Shown here: positions 8,787 to 16,857 of the stretch, one piece after another
How the letters are laid out: every line of letters starts with the position of its first letter
How positions within the stretch are numbered: position 1 is the first letter of the stretch
Assembly (NCBI RefSeq): GCF_002368395.1
Contig: NZ_AP018254.1
Span: forward strand, 2,914,001 to 2,978,000
Reading direction: 5' to 3'
Origin: Calothrix sp. NIES-3974
GTDB taxonomy: Bacteria; Cyanobacteriota; Cyanobacteriia; Cyanobacteriales; Nostocaceae
Length of the DNA: 64,000 nucleotides
Made by a program: the position numbers and the translations under genes
The notes under the pieces: generated by a model
Seen by the model: the letters and a program-made list of their open reading frames with translations, nothing else
What the model was told of the DNA's origin: nothing
Databases searched by the model: none

Positions 8787-9197
8787 AGCAGCACTTCTAT
8801 TTTTGATTCTTTCTAGTTCTATGATATGTGGTCAATCGTAACACCAAAAAAAAATTACGCCCAATTTTTTTCCCAAAGGGCTTGACACACCAAATAACTT
8901 TGGTTAAAACTTTTAAGTATAGAGATGCAGGTGGATTTACGGAAGTGAATCTACGGAAGCATCTCACGGAGGGCAGTTAAAGCGTAAGTTTTATATTTTC
9001 GCCTAATTTAGAGATAAATCCGGAATGGTAAAAACAGAAAATGTAGTTCCCATTGTTGGAAAACACCGAAAACAAACTCAAAGATCGGGTCGTCAGCGAT
9101 CGCAAGATTATATGACTAATGGGTTATCGGGTGTTTGCTCTCTGGTTTGAATTAACTAACTAACCTAACAACACACAACTAACGAGGTTTATCAAAG
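8787..9197. promoter_or_regulatory. Divergent regulatory region with three ACGGA-type direct repeats
   Basis: About 410 bases between the XRE gene and the first secreted-repeat gene. A TTGACA at 8882-8887 could be a -35 element. Three similar 9-mers follow in the same orientation: TTACGGAAG (8937-8945), CTACGGAAG (8951-8959) and TCACGGAGG (8964-8972), about 13-14 bases apart, as expected for a regulator bound on one face of the helix. The gene start has a GAGG ribosome-binding site (AACGAGGT, 14 bases before the ATG). The factor is unknown. Confidence 0.4.
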
Positions 9198-9548
9198 ATG
9201 CTGAAAAAAACATTTTTTGGCTTAGTAGCTGCGGGAATGATGATTGCACCAACTGCGGCTTTTGCTCAAGACCAAGTTCAAGGTAGCGTCACCAACACCA
9301 ATATTTCCACCGTGAATGTGGGTAATGGTAATGTTACTGGTGTGACTTCTGACTCCAGCACCACCCAAATCCAAAATAAATATGGTAATCCCTGGTGTGC
9401 TTCTGGAAACCAGATTCAAGGTTCTAGCACCAACACCGGTGTCGCAACTGCTAACGTTGGTCATTTCAACGTCACTGGAGTCGCTACTGGTTCCCATACC
9501 AGCCAAGTTCAAAATGCGGGTTGTGGGTTCCCCTATTTCCCCTACTAA
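9198..9548 (+). CDS. Small secreted two-repeat protein, array member 1
   Basis: 116 residues with a clear Sec signal peptide (MLKKTFFGLVAAGMMIAPTAAFA, cleavage near residue 23). The mature part has two copies of a motif of about 40 residues: DQVQGSVTNTNISTVNVGNG..VTGV and NQIQGSSTNTGVATANVGHF..VTGV, rich in Asn, Gly, Gln, Ser and Thr, spaced like a beta-solenoid or curlin-type ladder. A Cys lies in the central NPWCASGNQ and another near the C-terminus (AGCGFPYFPY), which ends in aromatics. The family is not recognised. Function is unknown; an extracellular matrix, amyloid-like or surface role is an inference from composition. A GAGG ribosome-binding site precedes the ATG. Confidence 0.85.
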   Translation: MLKKTFFGLVAAGMMIAPTAAFAQDQVQGSVTNTNISTVNVGNGNVTGVTSDSSTTQIQNKYGNPWCASGNQIQGSSTNTGVATANVGHFNVTGVATGSHTSQVQNAGCGFPYFPY

Positions 9549-9714
9549 GCGCGTGACTGCAAAAATTCAGCAGACATGCATTTTTTTTGCGGAATTACAC
9601 CCAATATCTTTGGTTGAATAATTCAGGGGTTGCAAAAGTAAAAAAAGAATTCAGCTTTTACACCTCTGTTAACAGCAAATTTACTTAAATCACACACTAA
9701 TGAGGTCTACAACA

Positions 9715-10050
9715 ATGTTTAAGAAGTCTTTTGCAATCGGTATTTTAGCAGCAATGGCAATAGCTCCCGCAGCATTAGCCGATCAAGTGCAAGGAAATCA
9801 ATCCAGCACCCAAATCACAACAGGTAACAACGGTGTTGGCAACGTGAATGGAGTAGTATCTAACACCAATTCAGGACAATACCAAGACAAATATAACAAC
9901 CCCTTCTGTGCATCAGGGAATCAAGTGCAAGGGAACGTTGCAGGAACTGGAATTGCAGCAGGTAACATTGGTTTCGGTAACGTTTCTGGTGTAAACGCTA
10001 ACACAAGCAACGGACAAACCCAAGTAGCTAGTTGCGCATTTCCTTTTTAA
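9715..10050 (+). CDS. Small secreted two-repeat protein, array member 2
   Basis: 111 residues from the ATG at 9715 (MFKKSFAIGILAAMAIAPAALA signal peptide). An ATG 15 bases earlier would add MRSTT and overlap the GAGGT ribosome-binding site, which is shared by the whole set, so the internal start is chosen. The mature protein repeats DQVQGNQSSTQITTGNNGVG..VNGV and NQVQGNVAGTGIAAGNIGFG..VSGV, with Cys in NPFCASGNQ and in VASCAFPF at the extreme C-terminus. It is a paralogue of the proteins at 9198, 10140 and 10565. Its last quarter and downstream region are nearly identical to those of the next gene, showing recent duplication or gene conversion. Confidence 0.85.
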   Translation: MFKKSFAIGILAAMAIAPAALADQVQGNQSSTQITTGNNGVGNVNGVVSNTNSGQYQDKYNNPFCASGNQVQGNVAGTGIAAGNIGFGNVSGVNANTSNGQTQVASCAFPF

Positions 10051-10135
10051 GAGGGAATAGGGAATTGGGAGTCGGGATTTTTCCGATTTCCCAAACACTC
10101 AAATTAATCCAAAATCCAAAATCAATTGAGGTATA
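9971..10135 (+). repeat. Direct repeat, copy 1 (gene 3' end plus spacer)
   Basis: This 165-base stretch is repeated exactly, as far as I can read, at 10396-10560, an offset of 425 bases. It covers the last part of array member 2, its stop and the spacer with the ribosome-binding site of the next gene. Confidence 0.8.
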
Positions 10136-10139
10136 GAAA

Positions 10140-10475
10140 ATGTTGAAGAAATCTTTTGCGTTCAGTGTTTTAGCGGTAATGGCAATGGCTCCCGCAGCTT
10201 TTGCTGACCAGATTCAAGGTAATGTTTCCAACACCCAAATTTCCACAGTTAACAGTGGTGTCGGGAATGTGAATGGTGTTGTATCTAACACAACATCTGA
10301 CCAGTACCAATCCCAGTATAAGAGTCCCTTCTGTGCATCCAGCAACCAAATTCAAGGTAACGTTGCGGGAACTGGAGTTGCAGCAGGTAACGTTGGTTTC
10401 GGTAACGTTTCTGGTGTAAACGCTAACACAAGCAACGGACAAACCCAAGTAGCTAGTTGCGCATTTCCTTTTTAA
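10140..10475 (+). CDS. Small secreted two-repeat protein, array member 3
   Basis: 111 residues: signal peptide MLKKSFAFSVLAVMAMAPAAFA, then DQIQGNVSNTQISTVNSGVG..VNGV and NQIQGNVAGTGVAAGNVGFG..VSGV. The two Cys are in SPFCASSNQ and VASCAFPF. The sequence from about 9971 to 10135 recurs at 10396-10560 with no difference seen, so the 3' end of member 2 plus spacer matches the 3' end of member 3 plus spacer. The ribosome-binding site is TTGAGGTA, 12 bases before the ATG. Same unknown family; secretion is well supported, function is not. Confidence 0.85.
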   Translation: MLKKSFAFSVLAVMAMAPAAFADQIQGNVSNTQISTVNSGVGNVNGVVSNTTSDQYQSQYKSPFCASSNQIQGNVAGTGVAAGNVGFGNVSGVNANTSNGQTQVASCAFPF

Positions 10476-10560
10476 GAGGGAATAGGGAATTGGGAGTCGG
10501 GATTTTTCCGATTTCCCAAACACTCAAATTAATCCAAAATCCAAAATCAATTGAGGTATA
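10396..10560 (+). repeat. Direct repeat, copy 2 (gene 3' end plus spacer)
   Basis: Second copy of the 165-base stretch at 9971-10135, covering the 3' end of array member 3 and the spacer before member 4. Similarity continues into the start of the next gene, broken first by an A/C difference three bases before the ATG. Confidence 0.8.
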
Positions 10561-10564
10561 GACA

Positions 10565-10909
10565 ATGTTGAAGAAATCTTTTGCTCTCGGTATTTTAGCA
10601 GCAATGGCAATGGCTCCCGCAGCTTTAGCAGACCAAGTTCAAGGTAATGTTTCCAATACTAATATTTCTGCTGGTAACGCGGGTGTTGGTAACGTAAATG
10701 GTGTTATCTCGAATACTAACAGCAATCAAGGTCAATACCAATATGGTAGTCCCTGGTGTGCAACAGGAAACCAAATTCAAGGTAACGTTGCGGGAACTGG
10801 AATTGCCACTGGAAATGTAGGTATCGGGAATGCGAATGGGGTTGCGGCCAATACTAGTAATGGTCAATATCAAAACGCTGGTTGCTCACCCTACTACTAC
10901 GGTTTCTAA
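10565..10909 (+). CDS. Small secreted two-repeat protein, array member 4
   Basis: 114 residues: signal peptide MLKKSFALGILAAMAMAPAALA, then DQVQGNVSNTNISAGNAGVG..VNGV and NQIQGNVAGTGIATGNVGIG..ANGV. Cys residues lie in SPWCATGNQ and AGCSPYYYGF; the C-terminus is again aromatic. The signal peptide is almost identical to that of member 2, but the mature part differs, so the array combines conserved export signals with diverging mature chains. No recognised domain. It is probably exported across the cytoplasmic membrane and possibly assembled outside the cell. Confidence 0.85.
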   Translation: MLKKSFALGILAAMAMAPAALADQVQGNVSNTNISAGNAGVGNVNGVISNTNSNQGQYQYGSPWCATGNQIQGNVAGTGIATGNVGIGNANGVAANTSNGQYQNAGCSPYYYGF

Positions 10910-11031
10910 GCAACTACTAGGCATATATTTAACAATCGACACTAGTCAAATTTACAAACAAAAAACAGGTTAAACCAGTTGAGAAATCAACCCTTAACCT
11001 GTTCAACACACAACTTTATTGGTCTACAAAA

Positions 11032-11382
11032 ATGAAAAAGATTTACACCTTTTGCTTTTTAGCAGCCTCCCTAATTATAACTCCTGGAGTTGCTTTTGCT
11101 GGACAAAGTTCTTCGCAAAACATGAATCAAACTAGCGTCATCCAGGGTTCTGGAAACTCGGTAAATATCAACGGTACCCAAACCACCAATCAATACCAAA
11201 GCAAAAAAGGGAACTATCCCTTCTGTCACTATGGTTATTCCGGTTCCCAATCCCAAAGTTCTGAGCAAAATCTGAACCAGGGAGCATTTGTCGCTGGTCA
11301 TGGTAATAGTGTGAATATCAGTGGTTCCCAAGCAACCACCCAAGCACAAATAGATGCACTACGCGCTCAATATTGTTACTAA
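11032..11382 (+). CDS. Secreted curlin-like two-repeat protein, array member 5 (diverged)
   Basis: 116 residues with a signal peptide (MKKIYTFCFLAASLIITPGVAFA). The mature chain holds two units, SSSQNMNQTSVIQGSGNSVN..INGTQ and QSSEQNLNQGAFVAGHGNSVN..ISGSQ. The Q-x4-N-Q-x5-G-x-G-N-x-V-x-I-x-Q-like spacing is closer to curlin (CsgA) repeats than in members 1-4. Cys residues lie in YPFCHYGYSG and in the C-terminal QYCY, the same places as in the earlier members. It follows member 4 by about 120 bases. An amyloid-like extracellular fibre is plausible but unproven, and no CsgG-type secretion gene is in the window. Confidence 0.8.
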   Translation: MKKIYTFCFLAASLIITPGVAFAGQSSSQNMNQTSVIQGSGNSVNINGTQTTNQYQSKKGNYPFCHYGYSGSQSQSSEQNLNQGAFVAGHGNSVNISGSQATTQAQIDALRAQYCY

Positions 11383-11591
11383 AGCAGGGAGAACGGGGTG
11401 TTATACCAATTTAGATTTTAGACTGTGAAATATTGGCTTTTCTGTCACAATCATTTTTGAAATTGGTTTTTAGGAGTAAAAAGTAAGTTCATTCCTACTC
11501 ACTACTCACTTTATTTCCCAGTAGACACGGTTTACGGGTTTTGATGGGTGCTTTTGCCAATCAACCATTCTATCAAGAGAGGGATACAGCT

Positions 11592-11879
11592 ATGCCTGCT
11601 AAACAATCTTTTATTTTATTTGCGATCGCATCAATGATAGCAATACCCACCGGTATTGCATCGGCGAATCAACTGAATATTCAAACCCCTAATGTACAAA
11701 TGTCCCTTGGTAGCGAAGGCGGTGTTAATATTCGCACCACCCAACCCCGACGTTTCCATTATCGAGAACGTATCCGTGTTTACACCCCCCATCGCTGTCG
11801 CAGTAACAGCTACAGTCGCACCACTCGTATTGGTAGAAATACGGTTTCCACATCGTCCGTGACACGAATTTGTAATTAA
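11592..11879 (+). CDS. Small secreted basic protein next to the repeat-protein array
   Basis: 95 residues from the ATG at 11592, which gives a good signal peptide (MPAKQSFILFAIASMIAIPT, Ala-Ser-Ala end) and has GAGGGA about 9 bases upstream. An earlier ATG at 11541 would add 17 residues in front of the signal peptide and is not favoured. The mature part begins NQLNIQTPNVQMSLGSEGGVNI, then becomes very basic (RRFHYRERIRVYTPHRCRSNSYSRTTRIGR) with two Cys (HRCRS and the C-terminal RICN). No family is recognised. Strand, size and export signal link it to the array; the sequence itself does not resemble the two-repeat proteins. Confidence 0.65.
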   Translation: MPAKQSFILFAIASMIAIPTGIASANQLNIQTPNVQMSLGSEGGVNIRTTQPRRFHYRERIRVYTPHRCRSNSYSRTTRIGRNTVSTSSVTRICN

Positions 11880-12052
11880 GAAAATGCAGGAGACGGGAGA
11901 CAGGAAGATATTTTGAATTACTGTTCCTCCTTAAACTAGGAATTATGTAGCTTGCTTCCTGCGTAGCGGGTATTACGAATCATTAAGTACACACCTATCT
12001 CCACTTCTGCTTTACCTCGATTTTGCACTTCACCACTAGGAGAATATAAATA

Positions 12053-12415
12053 ATGAATTTTTCACGGTTACTAATTGGTTTATTCTCAGTTTCAGCAGTA
12101 TCAAGTTTTATTCCTAGTTTGACACCCGCAGCAAAAGCTGTGTGCATGACCCTTGATGTCAGTAACCAAATCGCCGTTCACAGTCGCGATCGCAAAGCCA
12201 ACCAAGTCAACAATAGCAATCAACACATTGATCCCGATTGCTACAATAATACATCAGTACACACAGGTACTCAAACCTATGTAGGTTCAGGGAATGCCGA
12301 TCAAGTTCGTAATAGCACCCAAATATTAGGTCCTGGACAAAACCCAACGGGTGTCAAAGGTCCTAATATTCAAATCCAGGTTCCTGTCCAAGTTGATGTT
12401 CCTGCACTTCCTTAG
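12053..12415 (+). CDS. Small secreted Asn/Gln-rich protein, array member 7
   Basis: 120 residues with a signal peptide (MNFSRLLIGLFSVSAVSSFI, cleavage probably near residue 29 after AAKA). The mature chain is rich in Asn, Gln, Val and Thr (SNQIAVHSRDRKANQVNNSNQ, YVGSGNADQVRNSTQ) and ends in a Val/Pro-rich tail (IQIQVPVQVDVPALP). Two Cys (AVCMTLD and DPDCYNN) are present. It has a good ribosome-binding site (TAGGAGAA). The SGNADQV segment faintly recalls the curlin-like ladder of the preceding genes. Unknown function; it lies last in the run of secreted-protein genes. Confidence 0.7.
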   Translation: MNFSRLLIGLFSVSAVSSFIPSLTPAAKAVCMTLDVSNQIAVHSRDRKANQVNNSNQHIDPDCYNNTSVHTGTQTYVGSGNADQVRNSTQILGPGQNPTGVKGPNIQIQVPVQVDVPALP

Positions 12416-12697
12416 AGATTGTTTGAAAAGTTATTTTTAATACTTAACTTCTTTTTTTTGGGAGTAGGGAGTGGGGAATTGGGAGTAGTCTAGAACAACA
12501 AATTTTGCTGTAACCAAGACAATGATTCACAAAGTCTTGATTGACAACTTTTAAAAATCATTCTACTACCATTTGAGAAAAATTTTGATTTCCCTGCTTT
12601 CCCTGCTCACCAAAATGCATCAACTCCCGAAGGAAAACAGTAAGGGATAGGGTATTTAATTTTTACGGCTGGAAAATACATCTTGCAACACATTACT

Positions 12698-12721
12698 ATC
12701 CCCGATTCAGGGGATTTTTTT
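12698..12721 (+). terminator. Rho-independent terminator
   Basis: ATCCCC-GATTCA-GGGGAT forms a 6-bp stem with a 6-base loop (12698-12715) and runs directly into seven T residues. It lies about 280 bases past the last secreted-protein gene and could end that transcript or an unannotated small RNA. Confidence 0.7.
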
Positions 12722-12730
12722 ATATATATA

Positions 12731-12961
12731 AACGTGAGTTCGATGATTTATAAAGCCTGAAACTCCTGTCCAGTAACATTCGTAGAAAATAGAAGTTTTT
12801 AAAAACCTCCAAGTATGATGTTGAGAATAAAATCATTAAACCTGGAATCAGTCAGTTATTGACTTTGTTCTCAACTAATGGATGAGGTTACTTTAAACTT
12901 TAACTTTCAAAATCATTGATTCACAGGGATTGTAGCGTTTATAATTCGTCGAATTCACGTT
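12731..12961. mobile_element. MITE, AACGTGA TIR family (IS630/Tc1-like, copy 1)
   Basis: The left end AACGTGAGTTCGATGATTTA and the complement of the right end, AACGTGAATTCGACGAATTA, match over about 25 bases, and the element is flanked by TATATA on both sides, as expected for a TA-targeting transposase. It has no coding capacity. An inverted copy of the same interior lies at 57720-57974. Confidence 0.8.
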
Positions 12962-12990
12962 ATATAAAGATATTTTTCATACACAATTTC

Positions 12991-13439
12991 CTAGAGTTGA
13001 TAGCCAACTTGTGTATAAAAGTTAGTAGCAGGATGATTATTTGTCAGTACACTAACACGAATCACTTTCAAGCCGAAATTGCGAAAATACTTTCCGCAGC
13101 TTGCATCAATACAATACCGACTCCTTGTTTGCGGATGGATGGGGAAACATAGAGGTCACTGATATAGCCATATTTTCGCTCTGATTCGACTACATGCAAA
13201 TCTTCCTGATCTAACTGTTCGACGAAACAAACTAGAAAACCGACTATTTCCCCAGAATATCGAGCTACAAATATTTTACCAGTTTGCGATCGCGTAATAT
13301 TCTCCAGATATCGAAAGTGTCCATCTGCGATTTCCCCAGGAACAGATCGATTTTGATGTCAACTGGACTCTACTTGCTGAAGCAGTGCCATGAATTTCAC
13401 TAGGTATGGTCGATCCTGTAGTTGATAGCTACGAATCAT
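12991..13439 (-). pseudogene. GNAT acetyltransferase pseudogene
   Basis: Minus-strand reading from the ATG at 13439 gives MIRSYQLQDRPYLVKFMALL...VESS, then an in-frame TGA, then HQNRSVPGEIADGHFRYLENITRSQTG..IFVARYSGEIVGFLVCFVEQL...YISDLYVSPSIRKQGVGIVLMQAAESIF. That last part is the GNAT core: an IVGFLV strand, a LYVSP strand and the acetyl-CoA loop (here RKQGVG, usually R/Q-x-x-G-x-G/A). A one-base shift after AESIF then restores RNFGLKVIRVSVLTNNHPATNFYTQVGYQL before a stop. So one nonsense codon and one frameshift have broken a single-domain acetyltransferase. The damage lies close to the MITE at 12731-12961. Confidence 0.8.
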
Positions 13440-13586
13440 TATGTAAAAAGTGAGTTGGGAGTACTTTTTGTATGACAGACGTAGCATTGCTACTACAATG
13501 ATTTTGGTTCTAATACAGAATGTAAATAGTTATAATTCATGCCCAAATTGATCAACACCCTATTTTCTGTCTCCTTTCTCCTGTCT

Positions 13587-14057
13587 CTAAAATTCTTGTA
13601 CACAAATCAAATCATCAAAACCCTCTTTTGTCTGGGGTGGTGTATCCCGAAGATGACGATACATACTCAAAATTACTGCTTCCGGAACTTGGCGCTGACG
13701 TTTTTTATTGCGTGCTAAACACAGCCAAATAGGAGTTTTGAGCCAAATAGCTGTAATCGATGAAAAACCAATTTCACGGACAGTGGTAATCAATTCTTGA
13801 CGGTAGAGGGGATGGAAATTTGTAGCATCATAGATAACTGATTTTTTTTGCTGATAAGCAAACTCAAATTGATATTTGACTTCAGACCAAATTGCTGACC
13901 AGTCACCTTGAATTGCTTCATCTCCGTATAATTTGGCTCGAATTGCATCGGTAGAAATGACGTAACTGTGGGGATTGGCTGCGGCTAATTTTCTGGCAAA
14001 GGTTGATTTTCCACTTCCCGGAATGCCGATTAAAAAGCTGTATAAAGGATTAGGCAT
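13587..14057 (-). CDS. P-loop kinase-like ATP-binding protein (polynucleotide kinase/zeta-toxin-like fold)
   Basis: 156 residues. It starts with a Walker A (FLIGIPGSGKSTFARKL, residues 8-24), followed by VISTDAIRAKLYGDE, a DxxR pattern typical of small kinases of the polynucleotide-kinase/AAA_33 type. A Walker-B-like VIYDATNFHP lies near residue 77, and a lid segment has ARNKKRQRQVPEAVILSMYRHL. The probable activity is ATP-dependent phosphorylation of a small substrate or nucleic-acid end. Substrate unknown. It stands alone, with glgC about 200 bases upstream on the same strand; no functional link is evident. Confidence 0.75.
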   Translation of the reverse strand: MPNPLYSFLIGIPGSGKSTFARKLAAANPHSYVISTDAIRAKLYGDEAIQGDWSAIWSEVKYQFEFAYQQKKSVIYDATNFHPLYRQELITTVREIGFSSITAIWLKTPIWLCLARNKKRQRQVPEAVILSMYRHLRDTPPQTKEGFDDLICVQEF

Positions 14058-14264
14058 TTTCGATTTTGGATTTTTCTCCGTTTTTCAAATCAATCAGCGA
14101 TTAGCAAAAATAAAAAAGTCAGAATATTTTTAGCATCCTATCCTCTTTTTAATTTATCGCTCTTGATCGGTATTGAAAAAGTTATCCAAAATCCAAATTA
14201 GCTTCACCTCAATCCTTTACACAAAAACACAGAATCACTTGCTTAATCCTGGTGAGCAAAGCAA

Positions 14265-15554
14265 TTAAATAATCGTCCCGTCAGGAATGAGAGCATTTTT
14301 CAAGACGACAACAATTCCGTTGCGAATATAAAATCCCTGGGATTCCCGATCCGCATCTTGAACATTATCCTTATTGATGATTTTCACATCGTGACCAATG
14401 CGAGCATTTTTATCCACAATCGCTCGACGAATAATCGTATCCGTTCCAATTCCCACGGGAACTTCCCCCCTTTCCAAACTACATTGACGTTCCGCCGATG
14501 CTTGGTAATAATCCGCACCCATCAATAGGGAATCTTCGATCATCGCTCCTGATTCAATCCGCGATCGCACTCCTAAAACAGAATGCTCAATCCGGCAATT
14601 TTTCAGGATACAACCTTCGCCAATAATCGATTGGGTAATTTGACAATCTAGTAATTTACTAGGTGGTAAATACCGAGGACGGGTATAAATGGGTGCTTGT
14701 TCGTCGTAGAAACTAAAGGGGGGTTGGGGTTGTTGAGTCAGAGCTAAATTAGCATTGTAAAAGGATTCAATTGTTCCAATGTCCTCCCAATAACCATTAA
14801 ACAGGTAGGCTTGAACCCGATATTCCTTAGATGCATCGGGAATAATTTCCTTACCAAAATCAGTACGTTCCAGGGATTCCCGCAACAACTTAATCAAAAC
14901 TTCTTTTTTGAAAACGTAAATCCCCATTGAAGCAATATAAGGCTGCATTTTCGCTTGTTCTGGAGTCAAACCCAAAACAGTGGTATCTACCTGCATTTCC
15001 CGCAATGCATCACCCTTGGGTTTTTCACTAAATTTAATGATTCGACCTGAATCATCAATTTTCATTAAGCCAAAATCCGATGCACGACGTTCATCGATGG
15101 GAATTACCGACAGGGTAATATCCGCACCTGTCTCCCGATGACGCTTGACAAAATCCCGATAATCCATCCGATACAAATGGTCTCCGGATAAAATCAGGTA
15201 TTCATCAACATTCCATTCCTCTAACAGCCATAGATACTTCCGCACCGCATCCGCAGTCCCTTGGAACCAACTCGGACTTTCCGGGGTTTGTTGCGCTGCA
15301 AGCACCTCCACAAATCCTTCACTAAAACCATCAAAACTATAGGTTCTAGCAATGTGACGATTCAAAGATGCTGAGTTGAACTGTGTCAGGATATAGATTT
15401 TATAAATTTCGGAATTAATACAGTTACTCACAGGGATATCTATTAAGCGATATTTCCCCGCAACTGGAACTGCTGGTTTTGCACGCAATTTTGTCAGTGG
15501 ATAAAGGCGTGTTCCTGCACCACCACCAAGAATTATTGATAATACGTTTTTCAC
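14265..15554 (-). CDS. glgC: Glucose-1-phosphate adenylyltransferase (ADP-glucose pyrophosphorylase)
   Basis: Makes ADP-glucose from glucose-1-phosphate and ATP, the committed step of glycogen synthesis. At 429 residues it has the cyanobacterial length. It shows the nucleotide-binding [21 protein letters not shown] (residues 10-30), the following [15 protein letters not shown], the catalytic GDHLYRMDY (about residue 144), the substrate-binding [10 protein letters not shown], and a C-terminal left-handed beta-helix that carries allosteric sites (ISIIGEG-type repeats, then [22 protein letters not shown]). Family knowledge says it is activated by 3-phosphoglycerate and inhibited by phosphate. 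It is monocistronic as far as seen. Confidence 0.97.
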   Translation of the reverse strand: MKNVLSIILGGGAGTRLYPLTKLRAKPAVPVAGKYRLIDIPVSNCINSEIYKIYILTQFNSASLNRHIARTYSFDGFSEGFVEVLAAQQTPESPSWFQGTADAVRKYLWLLEEWNVDEYLILSGDHLYRMDYRDFVKRHRETGADITLSVIPIDERRASDFGLMKIDDSGRIIKFSEKPKGDALREMQVDTTVLGLTPEQAKMQPYIASMGIYVFKKEVLIKLLRESLERTDFGKEIIPDASKEYRVQAYLFNGYWEDIGTIESFYNANLALTQQPQPPFSFYDEQAPIYTRPRYLPPSKLLDCQITQSIIGEGCILKNCRIEHSVLGVRSRIESGAMIEDSLLMGADYYQASAERQCSLERGEVPVGIGTDTIIRRAIVDKNARIGHDVKIINKDNVQDADRESQGFYIRNGIVVVLKNALIPDGTII

Positions 15555-15745
15555 TTGAGTTTCTCCCGACTGCCTTTCAACTCCACCTACAGTTTAGGAT
15601 GCTCTGTACCTACTGGTAAGGGGGATCGATAAATGTGTTTGGTTAAGTTTTAATGCAATTTAATGTGTTAAATATAACACTTGTATCATTATTGAAGAAA
15701 ATATTTGTGTTTTTGATACATTTATATTTAGTAAAAATACTAAAG

Positions 15746-16066
15746 CTAGGAGAATGGAGAATTGCGTAGGTGTAATTTTTGGGACAATTTAACGTATTTC
15801 ACCCAACTTTGTTCAGTTAACTGGGATAGGGACACTGTTGATAAGGTTGCCGTAAATACATCTTTTTGGCTAGTATTATCACTGATGCCGAGATTTGCTA
15901 ACATATCTAACGCAGAGGCTTCCAATGGTTGTTGGGTATGGATAAACACTACTAGCTGGGGAAGGTTAGGTTCCTCAACTTGATTCAGTGCCATTAGTAG
16001 GGAAGGATCAAGTTTTTGATAATTCATAAATTTGCCAAGGTAAATCCACTCGGAATATAAACTCAT
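15746..16066 (-). CDS. Hypothetical protein
   Basis: 106 residues, or 93 if the second ATG at 16027 (MNYQKLDPSLLMALNQVEEP) is used; neither start has a strong ribosome-binding site. No signal peptide or membrane segment. The predicted pattern is a small alpha/beta domain: LPQLVVFIHTQQPL (strand), SALDMLANLGISD (helix), VFTATLSTVSLSQLTEQSWVKYVKLSQKL. The strand-helix-strand layout with a final alternating helix recalls small propeptide-like or inhibitor-like domains, but I do not recognise the family. Codon use looks ordinary for the window. Confidence 0.5.
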   Translation of the reverse strand: MSLYSEWIYLGKFMNYQKLDPSLLMALNQVEEPNLPQLVVFIHTQQPLEASALDMLANLGISDNTSQKDVFTATLSTVSLSQLTEQSWVKYVKLSQKLHLRNSPFS

Positions 16067-16138
16067 TATCCGATCAAGTTAGCAAATTTTCTGTCACCTA
16101 GCTTCGCTCTGTGGTTCTAGTTCACAAGGAGGAAAGGT

Positions 16139-16720
16139 TTAATTTTTTGCTTTTACATCCAATTTAACTTGTCGATACAATTTAGAAACGGGAATCGTCA
16201 TTCCCACGCTCTCCAAAATTAAATTATCCTCTTCTCCATAGGTATGTAAAACCCATAAACCTTCTTCGTTGCGACGGAAACATTCCACACCGATTTGCTC
16301 GGATTCAATTAAAACATATTCTTGTAAACTACTGGATTGACGGTAGCGAGTAAATTTTTTCCCCCGGTCAAAGGCTTCGGTGGAGGGGGAAAGGACTTCC
16401 ACGATTAAGCACGGGTACTGTACCATATCGATGGATTCCTTGTCTCTGGGGTCGCAGGTGACGACGACATCGGGATAATAGTAGGGTCCAGAGGGGGATA
16501 CTTGGACTTTGACATCGGAAATATACAATTCACAGCCTTTCTCCGCTAAATAATCATCCAACTCCGTACCGAAGTTAAAAGCAATGCGGTTGTGGGGTTT
16601 GGTTCCCCCGGTCATTGCGAATACTTCTCCGTCAATGTATTCGTGACGGATTTCTTGGGTTTTTTCCCATTCTAGGTATTCTTGGGGACTCATGTATGAA
16701 GACTGGGGATTAGCGATCAT
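16139..16720 (-). CDS. Uma2-family endonuclease-like protein (DUF820)
   Basis: 193 residues of the very common cyanobacterial Uma2/DUF820 family, which has a PD-(D/E)XK nuclease-like fold. Seen: N-terminal SPQEYLEWEKTQEIRHEYIDGEVFAMTGG, the central YYYPDVVVTCDP (catalytic Asp), PCLIVEVLSPSTEAFDRGKKFTRYRQ (the ExL pattern in place of ExK), and SLQEYVLIESEQIGVECF. Biological role is poorly known; a link to transposon-derived nucleases or DNA repair has been proposed for the family. It is not linked to a toxin or transposase gene here. Confidence 0.88.
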   Translation of the reverse strand: MIANPQSSYMSPQEYLEWEKTQEIRHEYIDGEVFAMTGGTKPHNRIAFNFGTELDDYLAEKGCELYISDVKVQVSPSGPYYYPDVVVTCDPRDKESIDMVQYPCLIVEVLSPSTEAFDRGKKFTRYRQSSSLQEYVLIESEQIGVECFRRNEEGLWVLHTYGEEDNLILESVGMTIPVSKLYRQVKLDVKAKN

Positions 16721-16857
16721 AACGAAACTTCAACTCAACTAAAAATAATGTTTACTTCCTAGTAAATGCGCTTGCGATCGCAGTTTTGATTGTGCCATAA
16801 CCGTAATTGAGCAAAAATCAAGCGATTTAATACAGTTCAGGGACTTTTTGTGTAGCT

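Noticed and set aside
9222-10523. Long minus-strand frames opposite the secreted-protein array
   Set aside because: They mirror the repeats in the plus-strand genes; the plus strand has signal peptides and regular ribosome-binding sites for each gene.
12916-13152. Plus-strand frame MIHRDCSVYNSSNSR...
   Set aside because: It overlaps a MITE end and the antisense GNAT pseudogene, and shows no independent support.
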